Source of the DNA: Lineus longissimus
Lineage: Eukaryota; Nemertea; Pilidiophora; Heteronemertea; Lineidae
Direction of reading: 5' to 3'
Assembly: GCF_910592395.1 (NCBI RefSeq)
Contig: NC_088318.1
Span: forward strand, 7,814,349 to 7,878,348
DNA length: 64,000 bases
Translations under genes and position numbers: made by a program
Shown: positions 46,640 through 58,653 of the stretch, one piece after another
Position numbering within the stretch: position 1 is the first letter of the stretch
Layout: each line of letters starts with the position of its first letter
Notes under the pieces: model-generated
Seen by the model: only the letters and a program-made list of their open reading frames with translations
The model's database searches: none
Told to the model about the DNA's origin: nothing

Positions 46640-48670
46640 ATACATTTCTGAGAACACCTTATATACCGTACTACAGACTGATGATGTAATAATACAGAGT
46701 GAGGGCCTAAAATCTTTGGTACACGGAAGGAAATAAGTACAGTAGAGCTTGAAGCAGCATTGAGACACTTAATCTTACTGAAATGTAACAACAGGTTAGT
46801 TAGTAGAGTGTATTAAAGGTGAACTGAAGTCACAAAAATCTGCTGATCACCACACTTGTATAGTTATCTCTTACTTCTATGTAGCTGATGCCCTGATACC
46901 AAGGTTCCAAGCAGAAGCCAAGTCAGTTCCTGTACACACTTCGTGTTACTGAGAACACCTTTGTTACAATGTGTCTTCTTTGACCAACTGATTGTGAACA
47001 CAGTAGCCCCCACAAAAAGATAGTAATCAAGGCTGTTCGGAGACTTTGTTCTCCCTGCTGTAAATTCAACTATGAAGACGGGTGCAAATGTTGCTAGCCG
47101 TCATAAACCAGGAAAAAGCATCTGGCCGATTATCTAATTTCAATTATTTTTAGGGGGAAGAATCCTGGACCTCTCTCAGGTGAAAACAGATTGTGTCTTT
47201 AGTGCATGGCATAATGATCTCAGCATAATGTAGGGCTGAATTTGACCTCATTCAGCTCAAAATTCTTGATCTGCCGTTAACGGTGAGCCAATAAGTGTTA
47301 TACCATGTTACTGTATACTAACATTTTTAGAGTTGGATTGTGTGTTGGATATTGAGAGTGAAGGTTTCAATCAGCATAGTCTTTTCTTGAATGAAATTAG
47401 CACGATTATGGATAATCCATGATTCCGATGGTAAATGAGTTTGTCTAAAGGTATGATCCTCCCATTTATGTAATCCATGATTCCGATGGTAAATGAGTTT
47501 GTCCAAAGATATGATCCTCCCATTTATGTAATCCATGATTCCGATGGTGAATGAGTTTGTCCAAAGATATGATCCTCCCGTTTATGTAATCCATGATTCC
47601 GATGATGAATGAGCGACTCCAAAAATATGAACCTCTTATTAGATGTTTTCCATTTGGATCGGTTGAATGTTCATTCAGAAGAAAATACACTAAAGATTTG
47701 TTTGTTACACAGTCCAATTAACAGTTCAAGCACATAGATGTTAAAGTCCATAAGGTAACACAAACAGAGGTTGTTCTCCATGTTACCCCCCCCCCCCCCC
47801 CCCTCCCCCAAGTTTCATATTGACTTCCTCTACAAGATGCAGCACCAGTGATGAATTTGCTTTGCTGCAAGCGGAGACTATTTATTGCACTGGTTTAATT
47901 GTTTCTTTGTAGGGTATCTTTTGATTACATAACAAAGGAAATGTTTCTTTTTAAAACTATAAAGTGAAAGTAATTTGTAGCAACATAGGAGAGGTAGAGT
48001 TGTGGGCTTTGTTTAATTCAGTTTAAAAAAAGATACATGTGCTTTATTATTATGCTGAAAATGATGAGATAAATACTTTTCTTTATTAGAAGTAACTTTG
48101 AAATTGCAATTTTCCAATAATGAGTGATATGAACCAAGCTGGACATAACTGATTTGGATAAGAAAATAATTATTCAAGCATGTTGTGTAATGTTTGTCAC
48201 AAGTGAGAAATAAACGAAAAATACACTAGTTGTTATGGTACAGGGGTTGATTGGTTTCTTAGGAACCTCCAAGTCTCTGCAACAACTCCAAGTGATCAAA
48301 ACTTGAGTTGTTCTGTTTTTACTTGTCGTAAGGTTTGTCACAGCCAAAAAGCCCACGACTTAGGACATTAGTCATGTTAGTCAAAAGCTTCATTCATAGC
48401 TGTTTTATTTATTTGCGGAGTTTGCCATCAACCCCGAATGGTACATTTCTGTCCTAGAGCACATGTATCCTTTACCTGCTCCCATCCCTTTGCCCCCCCC
48501 CCCCCCCCCATCCAGATCATGTCTTATGTCTCCTTTGCCCTCTCTCCTGCTGCTTGATTTCAACTATGAATATTTTATATGTATATGTTCTTCAAGGTTA
48601 CCCTAAAAATTTCATTGTATTAGTCAATATATTACGAAAATTCGTTTTTTAATTTGGTCTATATTCCAAT
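46640..48670. other. Intergenic part of the Helentron
   Basis: No supported gene. Contains the 58-bp minisatellite and two C tracts (about 47787-47803 and 48494-48509). A 5' UTR exon of the RPA-like gene could lie here. Confidence 0.4.
47413..47640. repeat. 58-bp minisatellite, about 3.8 copies
   Basis: AATCCATGATTCCGATGGT recurs with exact 58-bp spacing from about 47414 (47414, 47472, 47530, 47588). The middle copies are nearly identical and the last is diverged. Confidence 0.9.
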
Positions 48671-51600
48671 TTATAATAAAGGTACAGCTACCGCAATCAT
48701 TTTATGATCAGACCAAGTGGATTCTATTGTAGAAGTATGAAGATTGACCTGATTAGAAAATGCCAAATCAATTAGTGAATTATAATCAGTAGTAATTTCG
48801 TTCACTAATTGTTGACATCCTATTATATTGGAAATCATCTGCAAATGGTTATAATTTTTGTTATTCCAAATATCAACATTAAAGTCACCAACAACAAGTA
48901 GAGGTTTAGTGAGGTCTATTTCTAATGCAATTGTACGAAGTTTTGAACATAGTTCTGTAAATGAACATGAAGGTGACTTGTACAGACAGATGATTTGAAG
49001 GAAAAGTGTGGGTTTTGACAGCGAAATGCAGGAGGCTTCAAAGTTAGCAGTTGATACATGTTGAACAGTGCAGAACTCGGCAAGAGATGACAATACATAC
49101 ATAGCTAAACCATGTGGTGGTCTCCTTGCAGTGCTATGACTAGTGTTTGTGCTATTAAGTTGATCATTTCTGAATAGTCTATAATTTGGGATGTCAAAGG
49201 TATCATTGTTGTCAGTGGCAATGAGGCGCGATTCTGCTACAAGAAGTATGTCTCCACTCATCATATGGTGATCAGCAAGTACATCACTCAAATGAAGATT
49301 CAAAGATCTTGTATTGTGAAAGATTACTTTCAGGTAGTTTTGTCCAAGTGATGAAGGAAGAGTATAATTCAGTTTTATGCACGATCTGTTTCGAAGTCGT
49401 TCCATTTCTTTAGTAACAATTGGATCAGTACCAATTTTGTTATCCTGCAAATTCAAAATGTACAAACCACTTATACTAGTGACTCTACTTAATGCAACAT
49501 AATGGACATGGTTTATTTTTCTCCGTGAACTCATGTCGACAACTACTTCTGAAAGGGAGTATCCTTGTGCTTTCCAGACTGTTTTTGATGCACCAATTGT
49601 TAATGGAAATTGAGTTCTAGTAACAGGTGTGTAACTTTTTCCACGATAAAATGTGCGGTTCACAGCAAAAATGGGAGTCCATTCTTTAGGAGTATCAGTT
49701 GAGAAAAATGGTTTGTATGTTGATCTGATAGATTTTCCTACATCTGGATCTTGGAATAACACCCACAGAATTGCAGGTTTGTCGAAATCATTCATGAATT
49801 GCATTCTTTTCATTTCACACATTGTTCCATTTGTCAGCCCATCAGTTATATTTACATTGCATGTGACCATGTAAGGTAAGCCAATTGCCACTGATAGTTT
49901 ATTCACTAAACCAGCGGTTACAGAAGGATCATCAGGTATTCGTTCCACAATGGTTTGTTTAACTTCATCACTGAGGTCTGCAAGCACTGTATCTACAGCT
50001 TGGACAGTTATTTTTTCTGTTAATGTGTGATCAAAGACAAACTGGTTGTGCTTTGAAACTTCATGTTTTGTGCAATACAAGTGTAATGCATTTTGGGGAT
50101 AATCAGGATCATCTTTGGAAAACATTCTTGATTTTAATACAGTTAGGTCATCTTCAGTGTGTTTGCCCTCTCTCAATCGATTAAGCAGTTCTGCGAAATT
50201 CATGTCATCTCTTTGGCGCTTAATTTCAGTGAGTTCAAACATTTCAAAATGACAGTCATTTTTCATGCCTTCATCACTGCATGTATGATCAGATTCAGAA
50301 TGTTCACTATGATTTTCATTGTTGAAATCAAACTGTTCACCACTCCAGAGATTAGTTGCCAAGTCCTTATAATCAACAATTTCACCTTTAACTGGATCTG
50401 AAAAAATCCACTTATCCATCACAGGTTGAAGTTGGTACAAATCTCCAAAAGCAATAATGTGAACTCCACCAAACGGATCTTTTTTATTACCTTTCAATTC
50501 TTGTAATCTGAGAGACAGGAATTGGAACATTTTTCGACCAACCATACTTATTTCATCAATGATGAGAACAGATAAATGTCTGTAATAGGTAATATATTTT
50601 TCACTTAAATTGTGTGGAAGTTTTGTGTATTTCAACCCTTGGTTAGGCAATATATGAAAAGCAGTGTGTAATGTTGTACCATGAATATTGTATGCAGCTG
50701 TTCCAGTTGGAGCTGTTAAAAGAATGCGACAGTCTTCTGGATCATCACCAGCATCAGTACATAAGCACCGCAATAAACTTTGGTGAATAGCTTTGATAGT
50801 GACACTCTTGCCTACACCAGCACCACCTGTGACAAACAAATGTAGATTTTTTGATGATGTTTTCATGTGCTTTAATACATATTTGAAAATGGTACGTTGT
50901 TTTTCATTTAGATTTCTGACTAGCTGGTGATATTCATCGTCAGGTATTCTACCTGGAAGTTTCTCAAAATTATGCGATTCTTTTTGAGGATGTAATCCGA
51001 TATCTACACCAATGTCATAAGTTCTCATTTGTTCACTGTTGGCAGGATTGAAGAAAGCCATGTCCTTAGCATCATGAATGGTTTGATTGGCATCTTCAGC
51101 TTCAGTGTGCATATTATCTGGTGCAATGTCACCATATGATTCAGCTTCAGCTCTCTTAGCGGCTTCATCAATGATGTCAGCCATATGTTCATATTGATTT
51201 CTTTTAGCATCTATAGTTGCTTCCTTTGCCATGTAATGAGCATAATGTGTAGTATGGCCTCCTAGCAAATCAGTTGTTTCGTTTCTCCAGGGCAAGAATA
51301 GCAGAAGTCGTTCTCGATAACAGTTTTCTGGGTCAGTATTTTTATTGTTTCTAACATACCTAATTACCCTTGGGTTTTTCTTAAGTTTGTAGATTACACC
51401 AGATTTTGTAGTGAAATCAAATATATCACCAGTTTCAGTCTGCGGAAATGTATCCCTTTCAGCCTCAATTATACTAAGATCCACATCATCTAAATTGTCT
51501 TCAAAAGGATCATAATTTTGTTTCGGATATGTGACATTGAGTTTTGATGCATAATCTGCCAAACACCAATTGTTCAACTGTTTTGGTCTAGTGCTGTATC

Positions 51601-54600
51601 TTGTTATGATATTACCTACTTTGATATCTGTTGAATTGGGAGGAAGCTTTTCTAATTCAGTATTACTTTTAATCAAAAAGGTTCGATCCTCAGGTGGTGC
51701 TGTTGGGAGAAATATTACATCACGAGTTGCTTTGGTAAGAGGTAATTGCATGACTAGATATGCACTCTCTTGAGCTGATATTTCAAAGGCATTTAGGAAC
51801 TTATTTCCAATTTGTCTGACTTGCTGACGTAAATTGCTATTTTCATTTCTTGCTTCTTTACAAGCATTGTGTAATAAATTACTCATACCACGAGCTGATT
51901 TGCTAACATATGACACAATGTATGTTGCACACGCAAACGCATCTAAAACAAACTGAATGTCATGATTGGCTTTATAAGCATTCACCAATAATTTCATGTA
52001 GGCATTTACTCGAATTTCAGATGGTTTTCGTTTCAAGAATATTTTAGGCCCATTAACTGATGTCCTTAGAGCAGAATAATATTCTTCTTCAGATAACTCT
52101 AACTGATGAAGAAATTCATGAAATGATATGTCTGAACCATCTCCCATAGAGTCTAATTTATTTGTAATTCTCGTGTAATTTAGTTTGTGTTTGTCAATGT
52201 CTTCTGGCTCTATTTCAAATGAATATAAGATTTTAGTAGCAGGCATTGGAGGCAGAGGAAAATTGAAACGGCAAATTGCTTTTCCATTTTTACGACAAGT
52301 TTTACTATGTTTGTGTATTTGCAACTCAATAAAGGTTGCATCAGATTCATCACAAAATGTCAATGAACAGCTTACATATTGGTCTATGAATTGGATAAGC
52401 TCTTCATCAGAGTTTTTATTGAGCTGTGGAGCACCATCAATCCACATGAGCATATGAATGTGAGGACTTCCCCGTTGTTGAAATTCAACTCGATATAAAA
52501 AATCAGCCACTTTGCCAATAGGGTGATGTGGACTAATCAAGACTGTATGTAGAAATGTATGGATTCGATGATCGAAAAATCTTACACACGTAACAGGGTC
52601 AGCTTTAATTAAGTCACTTTTTTTGGTCCAGCTAAATTCAAGAATTTCTTCATCTGAATAGTTTTTGTTATCTAACAAATTTCCTAAAGTGCGCAGAAGA
52701 TCAGTCCATCTCGTTTCAGCAGCAGACAGTGATATAAACCATGTTGGCAATTCCAATTGTCTTATCATCGCAAAAAGATCTTTTTTTCTTGCTTCAAAAT
52801 ATGGTGGAGAACTTCTTATTGTTCTGAAGATCCGATATCCTTCATCCAGTCTAGCTATTTCACTAATGATGGAAGCATCGAGTAAGTCCTTTGCACAATA
52901 TGTTTTACCTTGTGTCTTACATCTTCGCATAGCGAGTTGAACTTTATCAGATATTTGTTTGATTTGCAACTTTTTCATTTTGTAGAAAAGATTTGGTACA
53001 GATGTTGCAACTCTTCTATCTGCTGCTCTTAGTTCCCATTTGCATATGTCACTATAATGAACAGGGACCTTACGCTGTTTATTATCTGGACGTCGCTGTC
53101 CAATGAATATTGATGGAAAGCAAAGGTATTCAGAATCTTCATCCTGGAAAAGGCCAAGTGGCCTCTGATTTTCACCTGGTGCAAATGAGTAAGTATAAGT
53201 GTTTGATATTTCAGGTTCATCTAATAATGTATCCAAATTGCCTGAATTATTATCTTGGTCTTCCTCAAAATGATCATCATCTTTATATTTTTCAGCCTCT
53301 TCAAATTTTTTTACAAGGTTATCAACATCTTTCTCATTGTAATCACTTCTACACTCATTGTTGTCATTGACAGTTTCATTCTCTTCAACTTCTGGTGGAA
53401 AACTTTGAAGCCATTCATTATTCACTGTCAAATTTGCTGTTTTATACAATTCACTGTTTTTCATTAAATAATGCAAAGCACTGATGATTACAGCAGGACG
53501 TACATTTTGTGTAGTAACAGCGTGGGTGTAGGATAATTTTCTCTTCAACTTGATTGGAATTGTGCAAGTTTTATCAATTGTTCTCGGAAGTGAATTGACT
53601 GTAGTTTGCACATCTGTCGGCACATTTACTACTGATCCTTTCAAAGACAATTGTGATCCTCTTGGTAACTGTCGTATTTGCATAAATGGTATTCTCAAAG
53701 CTATTAGTCTCTCTTCAAGCTGATGTAAATCTACTAATTCTGTTGGTCGAGAAGGAAATTTCATTCCATTTACAACAGCTAATTTAGGAACTTTACCAGA
53801 TTTAAGGGAGTTCAAACATGTATTACAGAGCCATTGTTTACCATTCACAGATGATTTTTCTGTCAGAGCGCTTTTAACAAATTCAGAGCCAAAATTTTTG
53901 GGCCATGATTCTGAAGATTTTACAGAATGTTTGAACCAAGTTTGGTGGCAACAGGTGCATACATAGATTGGACCATCACATGTTAATGCATTAAATATGG
54001 CAATATTTGCATCTAAATTGCATCCATACTTCTTTTTTGTATACGAGTTATAAGATGGTGTTGTAAGTGGAATTTCATTTTGATTGATATCTAATCTTTC
54101 ATGACACGATTCACTCGATTTATTATCAAGCCGCTTTAACTTTTTTCTTAAGTTTTCAATGTTACAAAATGTATCATCTTGACGTAACTTCCTTTTTCTT
54201 GACGTATCGTTTACATTCTCGATACTCAGTTTTTGAGGATCAAGTCTTCCCTTTATCTTTGCTTGCTTGTCAGCATTTTTTTCTTTACAACGCTTCTCCT
54301 CATTTTGTCTTGCTCTCAGTTTGGAAAGTTTCTCATTTATTTTTAGCTGTTCATGTTTACTCTTATCCTTTCTTGCTCTTTGTTTGGAAAGTTTCTCATT
54401 TGTTTTAAGCTGTTTTTGTTTACTTTCATTCTCTCTTGCTCTTTGTTTGGAAAGTTTCTCATTTGTTTTAAGCTGATCATGTTTACTTTCATTCTCTCTT
54501 GCTCTTTGTTTGGAAAGTTTCTCATTTGTTTTAAGCTGATCATGTTTACTTTCATTCTCTCTTGCTCTTTGTTTGGAAAGTTTCTCATTTGTTTTAAGTT

Positions 54601-55571
54601 GTTCGTGTTTACTTTCATTCTCTCTTGCTCTTTGTTTGGAAAGTTTCTCATTTGTTTTAAGTTGTTCGTGTTTACTTTCATTCTCTCTTGCTCTTTGTTT
54701 GGAAAGTTTCTCATTTGTTTTAAGCTGTTCATGTTTACTTTCATTCTCTCTTGCTCTTTGTTTGGAAAGTTTCTCATTTGTTTTAAGTTGTTCGTGTTTA
54801 CTCTTATCCTTTCTTGCTCTTTGTTTGGAAAGTCTGTCATTTGTTTTAAGCTGTTCATGTTTATTTTCATTTTGTCTTGCTTTGCATTTTGACAATTTGT
54901 CAAAATGCTTCATTCGCTGATGCTCATATTTACTTGGTTCTCGTCTTTTTTCTTGCATACACAGTTTGAAATATTCATGTTTTTTTGCTTTTTTAGATTG
55001 ATCAACTAAATACTTTTCAACCAATTCCCCTGATTTACGTGTATCACTACTTTGAGCATTGATAGCTGAATCCTGTTCATCTTCTTTAGCATCTGACTGA
55101 ACATCATCACTATTGAGATGGTTGCTGGAACTGTGTCTTTTTAGGCCAAGCTTTAAAGCCCTGGATGTAACTTTCTCAACCTTGTAAAAAGTTACCTCAA
55201 ATACAGATTGATTGACATTTGAAGCATACTGTCTTAAATACATATCTAACTTGGACTCATTTAAGAATGTGAGCAAAACTGAAAAACCATTTGGAGAAGG
55301 GCAACCTGATCTATCTCTACTGTGCGCATCAAACATATAATATCGATTATCAACATGCAATACAGCAAATGCCTGTGATCCAATGATTACAATAACTGCA
55401 TGACATGAAGCCATCTTTGCAAGAAATTCTCTCATAGATATAGCAGATGAATTTTCATTGTACACCAAGCAGATATTCTGTGACACCCCAACCGGCTTTA
55501 TTTTGAAATTTTCGCTCATCATTGAATGATATGGTGGAAGCTGATCAACAGCTAAGTAACGTAAAATTGGT
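48671..55571 (-). CDS. Helentron polyprotein: protease half, Rep (HUH/Y2), PIF1 helicase, AP-type endonuclease
   Basis: An uninterrupted 2283-codon frame (first ATG 55522), open upstream to about 55571. Order: second half of a UL36/C76-like cysteine protease with FDAHSRD (D65, H67); basic coiled repeats of 21 residues (about 215-400); Cys pairs of the Helitron N-terminal region (YVCTCC, LCNTC); Rep with HUH motif HIH (1021-1023) and two tyrosines (Y1201, Y1205); PIF1-type helicase with GGAGVGKS (1566-1573), DEIS (from 1656), GDLYQLQPV and ALSRVTS; and a C-terminal apurinic-type endonuclease with FHNTRSL, VAESRL, GDFN (2212-2215) and WSDH (2270-2273). The Rep nicks and joins DNA for rolling-circle transposition and the helicase unwinds it. 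The added endonuclease defines Helentrons. All listed catalytic residues are present. The protease first half is at 56872-57726, beyond an inserted element. Confidence 0.92.
54320..54880 (-). repeat. 63-bp coding minisatellite in the Helentron ORF
   Basis: About nine tandem 63-bp units encode the 21-residue repeat KQRARENESKHEQLKTNEKL plus S. Neighbouring units are nearly identical at DNA level, indicating recent homogenisation. The long plus-strand frames here are the antisense of this repeat. Confidence 0.92.
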
Positions 55572-55576
55572 ACTGC

Positions 55577-56775
55577 CTTTTTGGCTCACCGTAAGGGGAG
55601 TCTATACGATAGCGCTGTGTCCGTCGTCGTCGTCGTCGTCGTCGTCGTATCCTAACAGTGGCACGTTTCTTAACTGCTAGGGCTATGAACTTGAAACGTT
55701 GTACACAGAATGCCCTAGGTCAGCTGACCTCTGACACTGATTTTCGGTCCGATCTGATTCTCTGTTTGGCCACCAGGGGGCCAAATGTCGATATCTAAAA
55801 AGTGTGATATCTCGCTTATTAGTGACTTGTTTTCGATAAAACTTTTGTTGTAGGTACTCATAGCAAATATACATTTTATATTATACGGGTTTTTAATTTG
55901 ACCTTGTTTTCAAGGTCACAGAGGTCATATGGCGTAAATTGGCCATTAGAGTGTAAACTATGGCACGTTTCTTAACCACTAAAGCTATGAACTTGAAACT
56001 TGGTACATATAACCCCCTATATCACATAGCCTCTGGTGCTGAATTTTGGTTTGATCTGATTCTCCACTTTGCCACCAGGGGGCCAAAAGTGGATATCTAA
56101 AAAGTGTGATATCTCGCTTATAAGTGACTTGTTTTCGATAAAATTTTTATGGTAGGTACTCTTAGGAAGAATACATCACATATCTTACGGGTTTTCAATT
56201 TGACGTACTTTTCAAGGTCACAGAGGTCATATGGCGTAAATTGGCCGTTAGAGTGTAAACTATGGCACGTTTCTTAACCAGTAAAGCTATGAACTTGAAA
56301 CTTGGTGCATATAACCCCCTACATCAGATAACCTTTGATGCCGAATTTTGGCCTGATCTGATTCTTTATTTGGCCACCAGGGGGCCATAATGGAAAAAGG
56401 AAGAAGTGCAATATCTTGCTTATTTGAGTGAATTGTTTTCGATAAAATTTTTATGGCAGGGACTTCTAGCAAGTATACACCACATGTCCTACGATTTTTG
56501 GATTTGACCTCCTTTTCTAGGTCACAGAGGTCAAATGGCGTAAATTGGCCATTAGAGTGTAACTATGGCACGTTTCTTAACTGCTGAAGCTATGAACTTG
56601 AAAGTAGGTACATGTAACCCCCTACATCAGATAATCTCTGACACCGAATTTTGGCCTGATCTGATTCTTGATTTGGCCACCAGGGAGTCAAAACTGAAAA
56701 AGTAGGACATGCAATATCTCGCTTATTAATGACTTTTTTTCTATGAATTTTTTATTGCAGGGACTCTTAGCAATC
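55577..56775 (+). mobile_element. Pearl-like non-autonomous element with CGT microsatellite and four 302-bp units
   Basis: It begins TTGGCTCACCGTAAGGGGAG, then a (GTC/CGT)n run at 55619-55648, then four tandem units starting near 55660, 55962, 56264 and 56567 (TGGCACGTTTCTTAAC...). Units share GCCACCAGGGGGCCA and CAAGGTCACAGAGGTCA. It separates the two halves of the Helentron protease. The homologous, inverted relative at 61799-62440 also has a 302-bp period. Head plus microsatellite plus tandem core is the layout of Pearl/HINE-type elements mobilised by Helentrons. Confidence 0.75.
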
Positions 56776-56871
56776 ACACGATATTGATCTTGTTGATGTC
56801 ATAGACAATTATTGGTTGGATCATAAACTTATATATACTGCCCTGTCTTATTACTTGACATCAATACACAT

Positions 56872-57726
56872 CTAAAAAAAGTCTTCATGCCTGATTGTGT
56901 TCACCATATTCACCTCTAAACTAAGCATTATCCTGCCTACTAAAAGATGTATACGGTGAGCACAATGGCCCCTGGCCGTTTCATTAATTTGTTTATACCA
57001 CGAGTCACCTTCATCCAAGATGTCATCAAGGTCTTGTGATTGCCAATGAGCAGGTGAAATTATAAGTGAGTACATTAAAGCTGTAGCGGCATTGGTCACA
57101 CATTGTCTGCCAATTGACGCTTCTGAATATTTTGAATTGCCCTGATGGAATGAGCCTTGTGTGACTTTATCAATATACGCAGGAATACCAGAAGCAGAGA
57201 AAACTTGATCAACTGGACCTGGATTTGTTTCAATATCATTACTTTGTTGTAAAATCTGCGAAGAATAAAGTCGAAAACCAATAGCTAGAATAAGATCTAT
57301 AGAAGCCAAACAGGCTATTCTGCACTGGCTTTGTCTGTCATGATAGTTTTCCATTATTTTTTCGAACCACTTTTCATCTTTCAAGTTCTGTTCAGCAACT
57401 GAGAGCTTATCATCAAACTCCCTTAGCATAACATCAAACTCAAACAAGACATGATGCAATTCAAAGATTGACTGCAGCTCCAGCATGTATGCAGACACAA
57501 ACCAAATGGAAGAGAACAACCAAATAGTCTGGTGATTTATCTCTCCGTCATCTGAAGTCCAATGAATATCTGTCAAATCAAGAAAATGATAGTTAGTACT
57601 TGAACAATTTGCATGATAACAGTGAACTGAACTTGGTGGCTGACTCTTTATTCTTGCTTTTAATGCATACAATCCAACTGAAGAGCGGTACTGAACAATG
57701 TCTATTCCCATATTTTTTATTTGCAC
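56872..57726 (-). CDS. Helentron N-terminal part: 2A-like peptide and protease first half
   Basis: 284 codons from ATG 57726 to the stop at 56872. Residues 164-171 are DIETNPGP (57214-57237), a full match to the 2A ribosome-skipping consensus DxExNPGP, preceded by a hydrophobic stretch (LASIDLILAIGF) as usual. Just after it, GSFHQGNSKYSEASIGRQC carries the probable catalytic Cys (C209) of the C76-like protease, followed by NAATALMYS and DLDDILDEGDSWY. The Asp-His half is in the big ORF on the other side of the inserted element. In an intact copy the two would be continuous; here the protein ends early. The first 160 residues are not recognised. Confidence 0.7.
   Translation of the reverse strand: MQIKNMGIDIVQYRSSVGLYALKARIKSQPPSSVHCYHANCSSTNYHFLDLTDIHWTSDDGEINHQTIWLFSSIWFVSAYMLELQSIFELHHVLFEFDVMLREFDDKLSVAEQNLKDEKWFEKIMENYHDRQSQCRIACLASIDLILAIGFRLYSSQILQQSNDIETNPGPVDQVFSASGIPAYIDKVTQGSFHQGNSKYSEASIGRQCVTNAATALMYSLIISPAHWQSQDLDDILDEGDSWYKQINETARGHCAHRIHLLVGRIMLSLEVNMVNTIRHEDFF
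57214..57237 (-). promoter_or_regulatory. 2A-like ribosome-skipping motif
   Basis: DIETNPGP codons. In the known mechanism the Gly-Pro bond is not formed, so the downstream protease-helicase chain would start with Pro and be released from the N-terminal 170 residues. Confidence 0.7.
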
Positions 57727-57856
57727 AATGAAACGTAAACTTGTGAGATTATGAAATGTTTTGATATACAGAAACTATTTCACAGAAGTTGTACTTGGGA
57801 ACATTGTTTTTCACAAACTTGATTGGCAGGAGGCCTTAAATTTTGCGAGAGTACTG

Positions 57857-57956
57857 ATTGCCCGGGGCCAATAGGTCTTTCGTGAGGATATATTGGAGTG
57901 CCCGGAGGCGATGAATTTTGTGAGGATAAATTGGATTGCCCAGAGGCAATAGATAC

Positions 57957-58024
<68 letters not shown>

Positions 58025-58325
58025 GATTGCCCGGAGGCAATAGATTTTATGAGGTTTATTGGATTGCCCGGAGGCAATAGATTTTGTTAGGTTTATTGGA
58101 TTGCCCGGAGGCAATAGATTTTGCGAGGTTTATTGGATTGCACGTAGGCAATATATTTTGTGATGTTTATTGCATTGCCCGGAGGCAATAGATTTTGTGA
58201 GGTTTATTGGATTGCCCGGAGGCAATAGATTTTGTGAGGTTTATTGGATTGCCCGGAGGCAATAGATTTTGAGAGGTTTATTGGATTGCACGGAGGCAAT
58301 AGATCTTGGATTGCCTGGATGCAAT
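57857..58325. repeat. 37-bp minisatellite with ATTGCCCGGAGGCAAT palindrome
   Basis: About eleven units of GGATTGCCCGGAGGCAATAG plus TTTTGTGAGGTTTATT. The 16-base core ATTGCC-CGGA-GGCAAT forms a 6-bp stem with a 4-base loop. Two or three diverged units precede, and about eight follow, a TA microsatellite (57958-58019). Confidence 0.92.
57958..58019. repeat. (TA)n microsatellite
   Basis: About 30 TA dinucleotides in the middle of the 37-bp array. Confidence 0.95.
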
Positions 58326-58329
58326 CAAC

Positions 58330-58653
58330 CTTTTTCCAATAGGTGCGACCCTGATGGGGAGGCAAATTCAATACTACAACAGCCACCAAATTCAGCGAAG
58401 ACAATGGGTATCAGCACCTAGTATCTGAAAATAGAAGAAAAAAATTATGAATGATTCATCATTCATCATTCATCAGTCACTACTTTATATCTTGATACAA
58501 ACAGCTGTACAATCACTATGCCTACATGTAGATCTTTTTTTTTAAAAATTTTTAAAATAGATAACAAAGTAGACAGCAGACACCACTCCCTAGTTTACAT
58601 TCTTCAACTTGTCTCCAGAATCACAACCTTGCCTCAACATGCACAACCTGTCT
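58330..58653. other. Spacer before the 543-bp duplication
   Basis: No gene. Short (CATT)n-like and CACAACCT/GTCTC words occur. Confidence 0.4.

Noticed and set aside
54353-54920. Plus-strand ORFs of repeated ESFSFVLSCS / FGKFLICFKL
   Set aside because: They are the antisense of the 63-bp coding repeat in the Helentron ORF.
57780-58080. Small ORFs with YIYIYI runs
   Set aside because: Translation of the TA microsatellite and flanking 37-bp units.
57857-58325. CRISPR-like array
   Set aside because: No variable spacers, animal context; it is a simple tandem minisatellite.
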